Below, piece after piece: positions 15,770 through 25,060 of a stretch of DNA of 32,156 nt (the first letter of the stretch is position 1; each line of letters starts with the position of its first letter). The notes under the pieces are model-generated. The model worked only from the letters and a program-made list of their open reading frames with translations, did not search any database and was not told the origin of the DNA. The position numbers were made by a program, and so were the translations under genes. The DNA is from Leekyejoonella antrihumi (GTDB lineage: Bacteria; Actinomycetota; Actinomycetes; Actinomycetales; Dermatophilaceae), in NCBI RefSeq assembly GCF_007845645.1, contig NZ_VCQV01000048.1, positions 1 through 32,156 on the forward strand, in the 5' to 3' direction.

Positions 15770-16584
15770 TGACCGCCACCGGGACCCTCAACGCCCGCCC
15801 CTGGGGTAGAGGCCGACTCGTCGCCACCGCGGCCGCGCTGCTCGCCGTCGCGATCGCCCTGGTCTGCGGACTGGGCCTCGGCGTCTACTACCTCATCGCC
15901 GGCGGTGGCGGCCACTCCTCAGCCACGTCGATCGTGGCGCCGGCGACAATCACCACCGGCCACGGGCCCGCGCACCGGGACCGAGTCGCCGCCGCGCGGA
16001 TGCTGCAGGTACCCCCCGACGCAGCCGCCCCGAGCGCGCCCGCCGCGACCCCGGGACCCTCGCTGAGGGTGCCGGTCGCCCAGGCCGGCGGCCCGGCCGA
16101 GATCGCCACCGGATACCCACGCACCCCGGCCGGCGCGATCGGGCAGCTCGCCGCCCTGGAGGCCGCGGTGCTGCAGCAGATGAGCATCACGCAGGCGAAC
16201 GCGGCGTATGCGGCCTGGGCGCTGCCCGGGGCCGTCCCCATCCGCTCGTGGACCCCGATGACCTGGGTACAGGCCGGACTGGCCACCGGGCTGCTCGGTG
16301 TCCCCTCCGCCCCGATCACCCTGACCGCGACACCGGTCGCGGGCCAGGTCAAAGGGTCCGACGGACCGGACTGGGTGGTCGCGTGCGTGCTGTTCCGGCT
16401 GGAGGCCGTCCGTCGGGCCACGACCCAGGTCGCCGTCGCGGACTGCGAGCGGATGCAATGGCGCTCGGGCCGGTGGATGATCGCGCCCGGGGCGCCGCCG
16501 GCGGTGGCGCCGGCGACGTGGCCGGGCACCCCGATCAGTATTCGGGCCGGCTGGAAGACCTGGACCCCGGTCGGGGACGACTGA
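15769..16584 (+). CDS. VirB8-like bitopic conjugation protein
   Basis: ATG 15769 overlaps the previous stop by one base and gives 271 residues; frames extending further upstream lie inside the preceding gene. A short basic N-terminus precedes a single TM helix at about 17-45 (VATAAALLAVAIALVCGLGLG). A Pro/Ala-rich linker (about 80-105) and an exported C-terminal domain follow, with AAWALPGAVPIRSWTPMTWVQAG and QWRSGRWMIAPG. N-in single-pass topology with an extracellular alpha/beta domain is that of VirB8/TcpC channel proteins of Gram-positive T4SS; the fold is inferred from topology and operon position. It would span membrane and wall to scaffold the channel. Confidence 0.5.
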   Translation: MTATGTLNARPWGRGRLVATAAALLAVAIALVCGLGLGVYYLIAGGGGHSSATSIVAPATITTGHGPAHRDRVAAARMLQVPPDAAAPSAPAATPGPSLRVPVAQAGGPAEIATGYPRTPAGAIGQLAALEAAVLQQMSITQANAAYAAWALPGAVPIRSWTPMTWVQAGLATGLLGVPSAPITLTATPVAGQVKGSDGPDWVVACVLFRLEAVRRATTQVAVADCERMQWRSGRWMIAPGAPPAVAPATWPGTPISIRAGWKTWTPVGDD

Positions 16585-16586
16585 GC

Positions 16587-18203
16587 ATGGGGTGGATTGG
16601 GCACATCATCGGCGACCCGATCGGGGCGCTGCTGGGTGGGGCGGCCGATGCGGGCGCGCAGCTGTGGACCGGGGCGATGCTGACGATCTGGAACGCCGGG
16701 CTGTGGTTCTTCCGCGTCGCGTTGACTCTGCTGGACGCGTTCACCACCCCGGACCTGCGCTTTGACGGTCCGGCGTCTACCGCGTACGGGATCTGCTTCG
16801 CCATCGCGGGCTCACTGGTGCTGCTGTTGGGGTTCGTGCAGATCGGCGCGGCGGCCTTCACCCGGCGCGGGCCCGCGCTGGCCCGGGTCGGCATCGGCCT
16901 GGCCCAGTTCGCCGGGGTGTGGGCGGGCTGGGTGACCTACCTGGTGGCGCTGGTGGTGGCCTGCGGGGGACTGACCCGGTGGCTGATGAAGGCGATGCTC
17001 GGCGTCACCAGGTGGTCGCAGATCGACTGGTTCGCGTCGTTCTCCACCACGGAGATCACCGACGGCACGGTAGCGACGGTGCTGGCCGTGATGGGGATCG
17101 TGCTGATCCTCGCCTCGATCGGTCACATCCTGGTGATGCTGGCCCGGGCCGCGGCGCTGCTGGTGCTGGCGACCACGACCCCGATCTCGGCCGCGGGGCT
17201 GGTCTCGGACGTGGGCCGGTCGTGGTTCTGGAAGAGCCTGCGGTGGGTGCACGCGGCCGCCCTGACGCCGGTGCTCATGATCCTGGTGCTCGGGCTGGGT
17301 GTGCAGATCAGCACCGGGGTCGCCGCGGGCCTGAGCGACAGCACCCAGGAGGCGGTCGCCACCGCGCTGCCGGGAGTGATCATGATCTGTGTCGGGTGTG
17401 TCTCGCCGCTGGCGTTGTTCAAGCTGCTGGCGTTCGTGGACCCGGGAACGAACTCGGGTGCGGCGATCCGGGCGAGCATGGCCGCGGGCGGCGGCGTGGG
17501 GCAGATGCTGACCAAGCTGACTGGCGGCAACAGCGGGGGCAGTGACGCGGCATCTCAGAGCGGTAGTGATGGTCGTTCGCAGGGTGAGTCCGGTGCCGAT
17601 GATACGACTCAGGGTCGGTTCGCCGGAGCCGGCGGCGGAAAGAGTGGCGGTCACGGTGGTTCGAAGGGCGGGATGGTCAAGGGGATGGGCGCGTTGGGCG
17701 CGGTTGCCGGCACGGTGGCGTCGGTCGGTGCGCGCGGCGCCGCGATCGGCGTCGACCTGACCAACCAGATGGGGGTGGGCCACCAGACCTACCACCCCGA
17801 CTTCGCCGGCACCGGAACCCAGAAGACGAAGAGCGACAGCACCAACGGCGACGGCACCCGCGACGGCATCCGCGAAAACGACACTGGCGGCGACGGTCCG
17901 GGCAACCCGGACCCACCGTCCCCCTCGGACGGTCAGCAGCAGCCGACCAGCGGTGAGCACGGGCCGGACGACCAGGGACAGGGCGCGCCGGACCCTGGCC
18001 CCTCGACCGCCTCACCGGATGTGCCGGCGACCACACCGCCGAGCCTACCTACCCCGAGCCCACCGGATCCGCCGGCAAAGGAACCGGCCGGCGGTGGACC
18101 GGGCGGCCAGGGCACCCCGGGCGGCGGCGGTAAACCCGCCGGCCCCGGTGGCTCGGGCGGTGCTGCTGGCGGTGGTGCCGCTGAGGGCGCCGTGGTGGCC
18201 TGA
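16587..18203 (+). CDS. VirB6/TrbL-family polytopic channel protein
   Basis: This 538-residue protein starts at ATG 16587, two bases after the previous stop. The N-terminal 285 residues are strongly hydrophobic, with segments near 30-52, 68-91, 103-127, 161-200 (two helices), 222-242 and 259-284. The last includes VSPLALFKLLAFVDPGTNSGAA, a segment characteristic of TrbL/VirB6 relatives in actinobacteria. The remaining 250 residues form a Gly/Ser/Pro-rich tail of low complexity (GGSKGGMVKGMGALG, then acidic and Pro-rich repeats), probably cytoplasmic and disordered. VirB6 proteins form the inner-membrane part of the DNA conduit. The gene sits between VirB8-like and SCO6880-family genes. Assignment is firm at superfamily level. 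Confidence 0.75.
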   Translation: MGWIGHIIGDPIGALLGGAADAGAQLWTGAMLTIWNAGLWFFRVALTLLDAFTTPDLRFDGPASTAYGICFAIAGSLVLLLGFVQIGAAAFTRRGPALARVGIGLAQFAGVWAGWVTYLVALVVACGGLTRWLMKAMLGVTRWSQIDWFASFSTTEITDGTVATVLAVMGIVLILASIGHILVMLARAAALLVLATTTPISAAGLVSDVGRSWFWKSLRWVHAAALTPVLMILVLGLGVQISTGVAAGLSDSTQEAVATALPGVIMICVGCVSPLALFKLLAFVDPGTNSGAAIRASMAAGGGVGQMLTKLTGGNSGGSDAASQSGSDGRSQGESGADDTTQGRFAGAGGGKSGGHGGSKGGMVKGMGALGAVAGTVASVGARGAAIGVDLTNQMGVGHQTYHPDFAGTGTQKTKSDSTNGDGTRDGIRENDTGGDGPGNPDPPSPSDGQQQPTSGEHGPDDQGQGAPDPGPSTASPDVPATTPPSLPTPSPPDPPAKEPAGGGPGGQGTPGGGGKPAGPGGSGGAAGGGAAEGAVVA

Positions 18204-18236
18204 CCCGTGTCCGAAACGAGTGAATCGAGAACAGTC

Positions 18237-19742
18237 ATGAGCGTGTACGACGACTACCAGGGCGACCGGGTCGGCTGGTTCTTCGGCCTGCGGGGACCGC
18301 AGCTGGCCCTGCTTGCGGTGGCATGCCTGCCGGTGTTCGGGGCGATCTCCGCCGCCAGGTGGTGGGCCGCCCTCGGCCTGGCCGCCTGCTGGGCGGTGCT
18401 GGTGCTGCTGGTGATCGTGCCGATCAGGGGCCGGTCGGCCACCGGCTGGGCGGTCAGCGTCGCGGCATCGATCAACGGTGGGGCCCTGGGGTGGACGGTC
18501 TTTCGGTCGAAGGCCGCGTCGGGGCGGGTGACCGACCCGCTGGAGCCGGACCTGCCCGGGGCGTTGCGGGCGATCAGCACGCACGAGGGGCCGGCGCAGG
18601 GGCACGCCTACAAGCGCGTCGCGCTGATCCAGAACCATGCGGCCCGGACCTGGGCGTTGACCGCGGCGGTCGTGCATCCGGGGATCGGGATGAGCGGACC
18701 GGACCAGCGGGCCCGGCTGGGTGCTGCGGAGGCCGAGCTGATCGACCTGGCGAACCGCACCGAGCTGATCGACGAGCTGATCTTTATGGTGCGCACCGTG
18801 CCGGAGGACGGCGCGGAACGCGACCAGTGGGTGGCCCGGCACCGGACCACGGCCGGGCCGGACTTGGCCCGGCAGGTCAACGACGACCTGCAGGCCGGGC
18901 TGACCCGCGCGTCGGTGCGCACGCAGGCCTTCTTCACGTTCGTGGTCCCCGAGGCCCGGATCGCGGGGCCCGCCAAGGAGGTCGGGCGCGGCCTGGAGGG
19001 CAGGGCGCGGGTGCTCTACTCGTTGGCGCACGAGCTGGAGGCGCAGCTGCGCGGCTCCCTGGGCATGAGCCGGGTGTCCTGGCTGTCCAGCCCGCAGCTG
19101 GCGGCCGCGTGCCGCACGGGTTTCGCCCCCGCGGACCGGGCGAGCATCGTCGACGCGCTGGCCGCACAACGGTCGGATCCCGGCGTGAACGCGGACGTGC
19201 CCTGGTGCCTGGCCGGTCCGTCGGGTGCGGACCCGGTGATGCGCCACTACAGCCACGACGCGTGGAACAGTGTCTGCGCGGCGATCGTGCTGCCGGACCG
19301 GGGCGCGCTGATGGGTGCGCTGGCACCCGTGCTGACTCCGGAGCAGCCGGGGGAGCGGCGCTGTGTCATGGTGTCCTACCCGATCGTGGGCCAGGCGAAG
19401 GCGGACCGAGCATCCCGCAACGGTGAGTTCGCCGCCGACACCGCGGAGAGCCTGCGGCAGCGCCTGGGGATCAAGGCGCGCGCCCGGTCCCGTGAGCAGG
19501 GGGTCAAGGCGCGGGCGATGGATGGCAAGCTCGCCCGCGGGCACTCGATGATCCGCCCCTATGCGATCGCCACGGTCACCGTGCCGAAGACCGCGCGGAT
19601 CAGCCAGTACGCCCGAGGTTTGGACTCCTCGATCCGCCGGGCCGGGTTCGCGCCACAGCGGTTGGACATCGCCCATGATGCCGGTTTCGCGGCCTCGGTG
19701 ATCCCGCTGGGCCTGAGCCTGACCCGCAGAAGCACCCCATGA
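18237..19742 (+). CDS. SCO6880-family T4SS protein
   Basis: This 501-residue protein starts at ATG 18237 (MSVYDDYQGDRVGWFFGLRG); a GTG at 18207 would add ten residues without family character. Two N-terminal TM helices (about 20-38 and 44-62) are followed by a soluble domain containing GTVFRSKAASG-type basic segments, AWALTAAVVHPG, ELIDELIFMVRTVPEDG, QAFFTFVVPEARI and a C-terminal AHDAGFAASVIPLGLSL. The architecture is that of actinobacterial SCO6880-family proteins, which combine a VirB3-like membrane anchor with a region like the N-terminal part of VirB4 but lack the ATPase core. It has no Walker A. It overlaps the VirB4 gene by 4 bp (ATGA), consistent with the two acting as a split VirB3/VirB4 unit. 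Confidence 0.8.
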   Translation: MSVYDDYQGDRVGWFFGLRGPQLALLAVACLPVFGAISAARWWAALGLAACWAVLVLLVIVPIRGRSATGWAVSVAASINGGALGWTVFRSKAASGRVTDPLEPDLPGALRAISTHEGPAQGHAYKRVALIQNHAARTWALTAAVVHPGIGMSGPDQRARLGAAEAELIDLANRTELIDELIFMVRTVPEDGAERDQWVARHRTTAGPDLARQVNDDLQAGLTRASVRTQAFFTFVVPEARIAGPAKEVGRGLEGRARVLYSLAHELEAQLRGSLGMSRVSWLSSPQLAAACRTGFAPADRASIVDALAAQRSDPGVNADVPWCLAGPSGADPVMRHYSHDAWNSVCAAIVLPDRGALMGALAPVLTPEQPGERRCVMVSYPIVGQAKADRASRNGEFAADTAESLRQRLGIKARARSREQGVKARAMDGKLARGHSMIRPYAIATVTVPKTARISQYARGLDSSIRRAGFAPQRLDIAHDAGFAASVIPLGLSLTRRSTP

Positions 19743-21283
19743 GACGACCTCCGAGGCACCCGGGGAGGCACCCCGTCAAGCATGCGGGGCAAGGGCGGGA
19801 CGTGGCGAGGCTGCTCGCGGACTTCGGGCACGACCTGCCCACGGTCCCCGCGCAGGTCGCGGCAACCAAGGAGCCCCGCTTGTTTCACCACGCGTCCCCG
19901 CGCGGGCGCCCGCGAGCGGGCCGGGGCTGGTCGCCGGCGCGGGCACCGGTGCGCGCCTACCGGATGACCAGCGACCAGGCGCCCGTGTTCTGGCCGTTCA
20001 TCAGCGCACCGGGCCTGCCACCGACCGGCGCGCAGATGGGCATCAACGAGCTGTCCGGGGCCAGCTTCTACGCGGACCCGATGGGCTGGGTGACCGATGA
20101 GCACGTGCCGGTGACGAACCCGAACATCTTCGTCTATGGCAAACCCGGGCGGGGCAAGTCCGGGACCGTGAAGGCGTTCTGCCTGCGGATGATGGACTTC
20201 GGGTACCGCACCCTGGTCCTGGGCGACCCCAAGGACGAGTACGAGAAGCTGTGCCGCGCCCTGGGGGTGGAGCCGGTGACCATCGGTATTGGCCTGTCGG
20301 CCCGGATCAACCCCCTCGCGTTCGGCCCACTCGGGCAGCACTGGGGCGACCTGGACGGGCCCGAGACCAAGCGGCGCGCGCAGATCGTGTTCGGCCGGTG
20401 GCTGACCCTGGTGCGGGGCCTGGTCGGCTCCCAACGGATCGGCGCCGCCCGAGTGCCGTTCGGGCCCACCGACGCGCAGGCGGTCGGCGCGGCGCTGCGG
20501 CACCTGACCGGGTACACCCAGGGCAACAGCCGACTGGTCGAGACCACCATCCCTGCCCTGTGGGAGGCCCTGGCCAACCCCACGAAGGAGCTGGTGACCG
20601 AGTGCGCCTACGGGTCCAGGCGGCAGTTCCTGGACGAGACCCGGCTGCTGCGGGATGCGCTGTCCCAGCTGACCACCGGGCACCTGGCCGGGATGTTCGA
20701 TCAGGCCACCAACATCGCCCTGGACTGGCGGGCACCGATCCAGTCCCTCAGCCTGCGCCACCTGGAACCGTTGGGTGATGAGGCGATGGGGATCGCGCTG
20801 ACCTGCCTGAACTCCTGGGGCCGGGGTATGCGGGAGATGGCCGAGCCCGGGGACCTGCGCATCTGTGTGCGCGACGAGTCCTGGAAACAGCTGCGCCTGG
20901 GGCCGGAGGCGGTCAAGAGCTTCGACTCCGACCTGCGGCTGTCCCGCTCGGCCGGTGACATCCAGATCGCGGTCGCGCACAAACCGTCCGACCCGATGTC
21001 GGCCGGCGATGTCGGGTCGCAGGCCGTCGCGATCGCCCGGGACATGATCCACCTGGCCGACATCCAGGTGCTGCACGGGCAGGACGCCGCCGTCGGGGAC
21101 GAGCTCGCGGCGCTGCTGGACCTGGGCCCGATGGCCCGCACCCTGATCACCGGGTGGGCGATGGGCGGCACCGGCCGGGCCCTGTGGCGGGTCGGCGACG
21201 GGCTGTACAAGGTCCAGACCGTGCTGCACCCCGCCGAGGCGCGAATCACGTACACCAACGACGCCATCGACGGCGCTCTATGA
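19739..21283 (+). CDS. virB4: VirB4-type T4SS ATPase
   Basis: This 514-residue protein starts at ATG 19739, overlapping the upstream stop. The first 75 residues are basic and poorly conserved. A Walker A motif lies at 134-141 (GKPGRGKS), preceded by VPVTNPNIFVYG and followed by TLVLGDPKDEYEKLC, a hallmark of VirB4/TraC ATPases. A Walker-B-like strand at about 370-380 reads LRICVRDESW, and IQIAVAHKPSD is the downstream coupling strand. The C-terminus (RALWRVGDGLYKVQTVLHP) is complete and family-like. The protein energises assembly and substrate movement at the inner face of the membrane. The missing N-terminal VirB4 half is probably supplied by the SCO6880-family protein. Immediately after its stop the minus-strand recombinase island begins, separating it from the rest of the transfer operon. 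Confidence 0.85.
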   Translation: MRRPPRHPGRHPVKHAGQGRDVARLLADFGHDLPTVPAQVAATKEPRLFHHASPRGRPRAGRGWSPARAPVRAYRMTSDQAPVFWPFISAPGLPPTGAQMGINELSGASFYADPMGWVTDEHVPVTNPNIFVYGKPGRGKSGTVKAFCLRMMDFGYRTLVLGDPKDEYEKLCRALGVEPVTIGIGLSARINPLAFGPLGQHWGDLDGPETKRRAQIVFGRWLTLVRGLVGSQRIGAARVPFGPTDAQAVGAALRHLTGYTQGNSRLVETTIPALWEALANPTKELVTECAYGSRRQFLDETRLLRDALSQLTTGHLAGMFDQATNIALDWRAPIQSLSLRHLEPLGDEAMGIALTCLNSWGRGMREMAEPGDLRICVRDESWKQLRLGPEAVKSFDSDLRLSRSAGDIQIAVAHKPSDPMSAGDVGSQAVAIARDMIHLADIQVLHGQDAAVGDELAALLDLGPMARTLITGWAMGGTGRALWRVGDGLYKVQTVLHPAEARITYTNDAIDGAL

Positions 21284-21450
21284 CTGTTCGTGCGATTTCT
21301 GAAGGTTTCTCGCTGAACTTGCACGTGCTCGGCGTGAGTTCGCCTGGTGTTGATGCATGTTCGCAGAACTGTCACGTGGATGTGACCGATCAGAGGGTCG
21401 AGTGGTCGTTGAGCTCGGGCCGGGAGTCTGGGCTGGGCTTCGAGGGGCAG

Positions 21451-21675
21451 TCACATCGGCTCGGTGCCGAACAGGTCCGACCCGTCATCACCGAGCAGGA
21501 AGCTGAACCGTTCGATGTCGCGGCGCAGCGGCTGGACGCCGTAGCCCTCGACGCCGACGTATCGCTGGAGCGAGGGTTCCAGGTGCTCGCGGTCGCTGGC
21601 CAGCCAGTCCGAGACAAAGGCCAGCATCTCGCGCAGTTCGGTTGCGTCGGTCATGTCCAGCGAGATGTTCGGCAT
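21451..21675 (-). CDS. Small acidic protein (74 aa), third partner of the recombinase island
   Basis: ATG at 21675 is preceded by GAGAAGG at a suitable distance, and the start lies four bases after the stop of the large recombinase-like gene. The product MPNISLDMTDATELREML... is acidic and helical in its first half (LAFVSDWLASDREHLEPSLQRYV), then has DIERFSFLLGDDGSDLFG. It has no DNA-binding motif, Cys pair or TM segment. Tn554-type modules carry a small third gene after two recombinase genes, so an accessory role in recombination is possible; this is inferred from position only. About 165 bp downstream to the virB4 stop hold no gene. Confidence 0.6.
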   Translation of the reverse strand: MPNISLDMTDATELREMLAFVSDWLASDREHLEPSLQRYVGVEGYGVQPLRRDIERFSFLLGDDGSDLFGTEPM

Positions 21676-21679
21676 CTGG

Positions 21680-23512
21680 TCACGCCTTCTCGTCTGGCTG
21701 CTTCGCGTTTGCTCGGGTCGCTGGTTGTCCACCTGATGCGGCCGGGTCGGTGGTGAGGTCGTGGTGTTCGATGGTCTTGAGGTAGCGGGTGGCTCCCTCG
21801 ACGCTGAGGCCGAACAGGTCGCACAGGCGGCGTACGTCGCCGCCAGTGGCGTGGATCTCGTGCAGGATCCGGTCCTCGCGCAGCGCTTGGGGGCGCACGG
21901 CACAGTGCACCCAGGGGAAGGAGCGACCTGCGGGGGTCAGGCGTGGTGCGGTGCGCCTGTTGACGAGCAGGTGGGGATTGGCGCTGGCCGGCCATGCGGC
22001 GGTGCGGTAGTCGAGCCATGCGGTGAGTCTTGTTCGCACGGGTGCAGCCAGGGGGATGTCGCGGCCAGCGATGCGAAGTCGGCCGTCGACGATGTCGGTC
22101 AGCTGCAGTTCGCGCACTTGTTTGGCGGTCAGGGCGTGGAACGCGATCAGGGCGACTGCCAGCGCCACTGCGGGATTGGGGTCGTTGAGCTCGGCGCGGA
22201 TCAGGGCTGTGTTCAGCGGCAGCGGGATGTTGGTGGCGATTCGGGCAGTGTCGAGGCCGCGCATGGGGTTGGTGAACACGAGCCGGCGTCCCTTGAGGAT
22301 CTTGAACAGCGACTTCAGCCCGTTCTCGGCGAAGTGGCGCAGGGTCCCGGCTGGCAGTGTCTGCAGGGCGGCGCGGATGTCGTTCTGGGTGATCTCGGCG
22401 AACGATTGGTGCCCGGCCTCGACCCAGGCCTGGACCACGGGTGCCAGGCCACGGATATGCAGTTCGACAGTGGCTGGGTCTCGTGGGATCTGGCGGGGCG
22501 ACTGTCGCGAGCCGCCGATCATGATCTGCAGCCACAGGCGCAGGTGCTGTTCCATCAGGGGTGGGAGCCCTGCGCTGGCGATGAACGTGGCGGTGAAGTA
22601 TTTCTCGACCCGGGTTGGGACGTCCTCAATGAGCAGGCCCGCTTCGGCCAGGACATCGGTGGTCGAGGTGATCGTGCCGTCGTAGCGGCGCAGTGCCACG
22701 ATGTCGCTGGCGCGGATCTTCGCGGTCGGGGTGGAACGCACGGTCTGAAGCATCCGCAGGGTTTGCATCACGGCGTTGCGTTGCCTGGTACTCCAGCCGT
22801 AACGGTGGGCGTGGTCCGCGACAAGCGCGGCGCAGTAGCGGGTCAGTTCGCTGTCCTCGAGCAGAATCCTGCGGCGCAGGGCCTCAGGGTCGGGGGCCAT
22901 GTCGAACAGGAGCAGTTGCTCCGCGGCGTTCTCGTCGAAGGTGGTGTCCTGGCTGTACGGCAGCTGGTTCTTGTTCTTCGTCGACCACCGGCCGTGCCAG
23001 GTGACTCGGTCGGGCATTGGGCTGGCGCGCCGCTTGACCATCATGTTCGCGAAGAACAGTTGCTGGCCGTGCTGGTTGGCGCCAGCGACGTCGGGGGCGC
23101 GGCCGGGCTCTTGGTGGAGTCGCGCGTTCTCCAGACACAGGCGGCAGGCTCCGGTGTCGCTGATGCGGGTGGCGCGGCCGCAGTGGATGCAGGTGCCTTC
23201 GGGGTAATGAGATGCCCACCATCTGCACGACCAGCAGGTCCAGTTGTACTGGGGGCGCACGCCCCAGGCCAGGCAACCTTTGCAGGAGCCGACGTGCTCG
23301 CTGCTGCGTGGGTGGCACCGGCTACACAGACCCTGGCTGAAGTACTCGATGGTGCTACCGCAGCGCGTGCAGGGTGGGGCGTCGAAGGGGCCGCCGGGCA
23401 GGCACGCGTAGCAGAAGTCGACGCGGGGGTTGGTCCACGCGACACGGTTGATCTGACAGCGGTTGCACTTGGGCGGCACCCGCAACGGTGCGCCCGGTCC
23501 CGGTGCCGGCAT
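21680..23512 (-). CDS. Large zinc-ribbon recombinase-like protein with degenerate catalytic domain
   Basis: This 610-residue protein starts at ATG 23512. The first 130 residues hold eight CxxC pairs (C16/19, 34/37, 48/51, 63/66, 77/80, 93/96, 108/111, 123/126), enough for four zinc ribbons or knuckles. Residues about 220-420 form a helical core-binding-like domain. The C-terminal 170 residues look like a tyrosine recombinase (FHALTAKQVRELQLTDI, GRDIPLAAPVR, LREDRILHEIHATGGDVRRLCDLFGLSVEGATRYL). They lack a canonical GLR catalytic Arg and the HxxR box; only a terminal Tyr577 candidate is evident. It may be a structural or targeting partner of the neighbouring canonical recombinase. It ends five bases before the small third gene. 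Confidence 0.7.
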   Translation of the reverse strand: MPAPGPGAPLRVPPKCNRCQINRVAWTNPRVDFCYACLPGGPFDAPPCTRCGSTIEYFSQGLCSRCHPRSSEHVGSCKGCLAWGVRPQYNWTCWSCRWWASHYPEGTCIHCGRATRISDTGACRLCLENARLHQEPGRAPDVAGANQHGQQLFFANMMVKRRASPMPDRVTWHGRWSTKNKNQLPYSQDTTFDENAAEQLLLFDMAPDPEALRRRILLEDSELTRYCAALVADHAHRYGWSTRQRNAVMQTLRMLQTVRSTPTAKIRASDIVALRRYDGTITSTTDVLAEAGLLIEDVPTRVEKYFTATFIASAGLPPLMEQHLRLWLQIMIGGSRQSPRQIPRDPATVELHIRGLAPVVQAWVEAGHQSFAEITQNDIRAALQTLPAGTLRHFAENGLKSLFKILKGRRLVFTNPMRGLDTARIATNIPLPLNTALIRAELNDPNPAVALAVALIAFHALTAKQVRELQLTDIVDGRLRIAGRDIPLAAPVRTRLTAWLDYRTAAWPASANPHLLVNRRTAPRLTPAGRSFPWVHCAVRPQALREDRILHEIHATGGDVRRLCDLFGLSVEGATRYLKTIEHHDLTTDPAASGGQPATRANAKQPDEKA

Positions 23513-23562
23513 GAGGTCTCGCCCTGTCCTGCTCGTTGCCTGACTCGATCTGGCCGCTACGT

Positions 23563-23913
23563 CTACAGCGGCGGGGTCGAGCGGGGCGCGCCCAGCCGGG
23601 GCCGTACCGCGGGTGCGCCTGGATCTGCGCCGCTGGTGGGTCCGGCGTGCTCGCCGTTGGCGGCCTCGGTGGCACGGGGGCGACGGGCCGCGACCTTGTC
23701 TGGTTCAGGGCTCATCAGGTCGTTCATCGTGCACTCCAGCACCGAGCACAGCACGTCGAGGTCATCCAGGCGCATGGTGATCGGGGTACCGGCCCACCAC
23801 GAGGACATCTTCCCCGCGGAGATCTCAAGCCCGGCACGGGCGAGCATTCGTCGCAGTTCGGCGGACTTCCAGATCCCGCGTTCGGCGGCACGTAGCCGCA
23901 GGTTCCACTGCAT
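23563..23913 (-). CDS. XRE-like HTH regulator of the recombinase island
   Basis: This 116-residue protein starts at ATG 23913 with GGAAG about 5 bases upstream on the minus strand. Residues about 5-70 form a compact helix-turn-helix domain (RAAERGIWKSAELRRMLARAG, ISAGKMSSWWAG, LDDLDVLCSVLECTMNDLM), characteristic of Cro/C1-type regulators with the conserved ending helix. The C-terminal 45 residues are Pro/Gly/Arg-rich and disordered. It lies 46 bp downstream of the recombinase gene and 50 bp upstream of the zinc-ribbon gene, in the same direction. It probably represses or times excision/integration. The palindrome at 25172-25188 is a candidate operator. Confidence 0.75.
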   Translation of the reverse strand: MQWNLRLRAAERGIWKSAELRRMLARAGLEISAGKMSSWWAGTPITMRLDDLDVLCSVLECTMNDLMSPEPDKVAARRPRATEAANGEHAGPTSGADPGAPAVRPRLGAPRSTPPL

Positions 23914-23959
23914 TTGCTTCCTCTCTTCCCTCGGTTCTTCGGTGGATCGCTCGTCGCGG

Positions 23960-25060
23960 TCACGGTGCGGCGGGGCCGGGCAGGCGTCGCTGACTGAAGC
24001 GATCTTCGAGCCGTTCGTTGGCCTGGCCCCAGGCACGTTCGATGTGGTCGCTGCGGACATGGATGTAGCCCGAGGTCGTTGCCAGCCACAGATGGCCCAG
24101 GAGTTCCTGGATGGCTTTGAGGTCCATCCCGGCCTCGTACAGCGACGACGCACAGTAGTGACGCAGCACGTGCGGGGTCATCCGTCCCGACCACGCCGGA
24201 AGCCATTGATCAACCTGGCTGTTCAGTGTGCGGCGGAGCACATCGGCGCGTGCGCGACCGCAGCGGCCAAGGTCATGGTCGAGCCGCTCACAGGGCAGCA
24301 TCGGTGCGTCGGGGTCAGCCCAGTCGGAGCCGTACTGCGGGCGCACCTCGGCCAGCCACCACTCGATCAGCCGGTCGGCTCCGTTGATCGCTGGAACCAG
24401 ACGAGGCTTGGGCCCGCGGCCACGGCTGCCCTTACCGAAGCGGACATGCAGCTTGCCGAACCCGCCCAGGTCGGGCCGCCAGTCGCGGATGTCGAGCATG
24501 ACGGACTCGGTGATCCGCAGCCCAAGGCGACGCCACAACGAGGCCGCGAAGTAGTCCCGAGCCGCAGGCAGGTACTTGCGCGCGTGCGGCACGGACTCGC
24601 GCCAGCCGGTGAACAGCGTGTCGATCTCCGCATCCGACGGCGGCACCCGCACGTTGCCCAACGACGCACCAGATTGCCGGTTGTACTCATCAATCGGCTG
24701 CTCGACCTGGACTCCGGTCGCGCGCCGGATGTCGCCGGCATAGCGGTCGATGACGAACTCGTAGAAGACCGACAGCGTGCCCGCCTTGCCAGCACGCGTG
24801 GACACACTGCGGCCCAGTCGCCGCTGCTCAGCCAGGAACCGGTCGGCGTGCTGCGGCGTCACTTCCCACAGCGGACCGGTCATCGACCGGGCGAACTCGA
24901 TCACGATCGCCCTGCTGTTACGGATATGCCCGTCACTGAGACCAGCAGCCACCATCGCCAGCGCGTACTGGTCGACCAGCTCCTGCTCAAAGTCCTCAAC
25001 GTCTTGCACCGTCGCCAGATCGCAGGCTGCCACGCCACCCGGCACCACGCGCAGGCTCAT
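23960..25060 (-). CDS. Tyrosine recombinase / integrase
   Basis: This 366-residue protein starts at ATG 25060; a TTG six bases upstream is an alternative. The N-terminal SAM-like core-binding domain (about 20-120) includes EFARSMTGPLWEVTPQHADRF. The catalytic domain has Arg182 (LGLRITESV), lysines around 210-218 (GKGSRGRGPKP), H297xxR300 in TPHVLRHYC, His323 in LLGHLWLATTSGY and nucleophile Tyr332. All residues required for tyrosine recombinase strand exchange are present, so it is probably active. It is the first gene of the minus-strand island operon, and AT-rich DNA upstream (25066-25140, with TATATT on the minus strand) probably holds its promoter. An ICE or Tn554-like integrase are the two readings; its location inside the transfer operon favours a separate element. 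Confidence 0.9.
   Translation of the reverse strand: MSLRVVPGGVAACDLATVQDVEDFEQELVDQYALAMVAAGLSDGHIRNSRAIVIEFARSMTGPLWEVTPQHADRFLAEQRRLGRSVSTRAGKAGTLSVFYEFVIDRYAGDIRRATGVQVEQPIDEYNRQSGASLGNVRVPPSDAEIDTLFTGWRESVPHARKYLPAARDYFAASLWRRLGLRITESVMLDIRDWRPDLGGFGKLHVRFGKGSRGRGPKPRLVPAINGADRLIEWWLAEVRPQYGSDWADPDAPMLPCERLDHDLGRCGRARADVLRRTLNSQVDQWLPAWSGRMTPHVLRHYCASSLYEAGMDLKAIQELLGHLWLATTSGYIHVRSDHIERAWGQANERLEDRFSQRRLPGPAAP

Noticed and set aside
18045-19676. Minus-strand frame of 543 codons opposite the SCO6880-family gene
   Set aside because: Antisense shadow; Arg/Gly/His-rich with no recognisable domain, while the plus strand has family motifs and operon overlaps.
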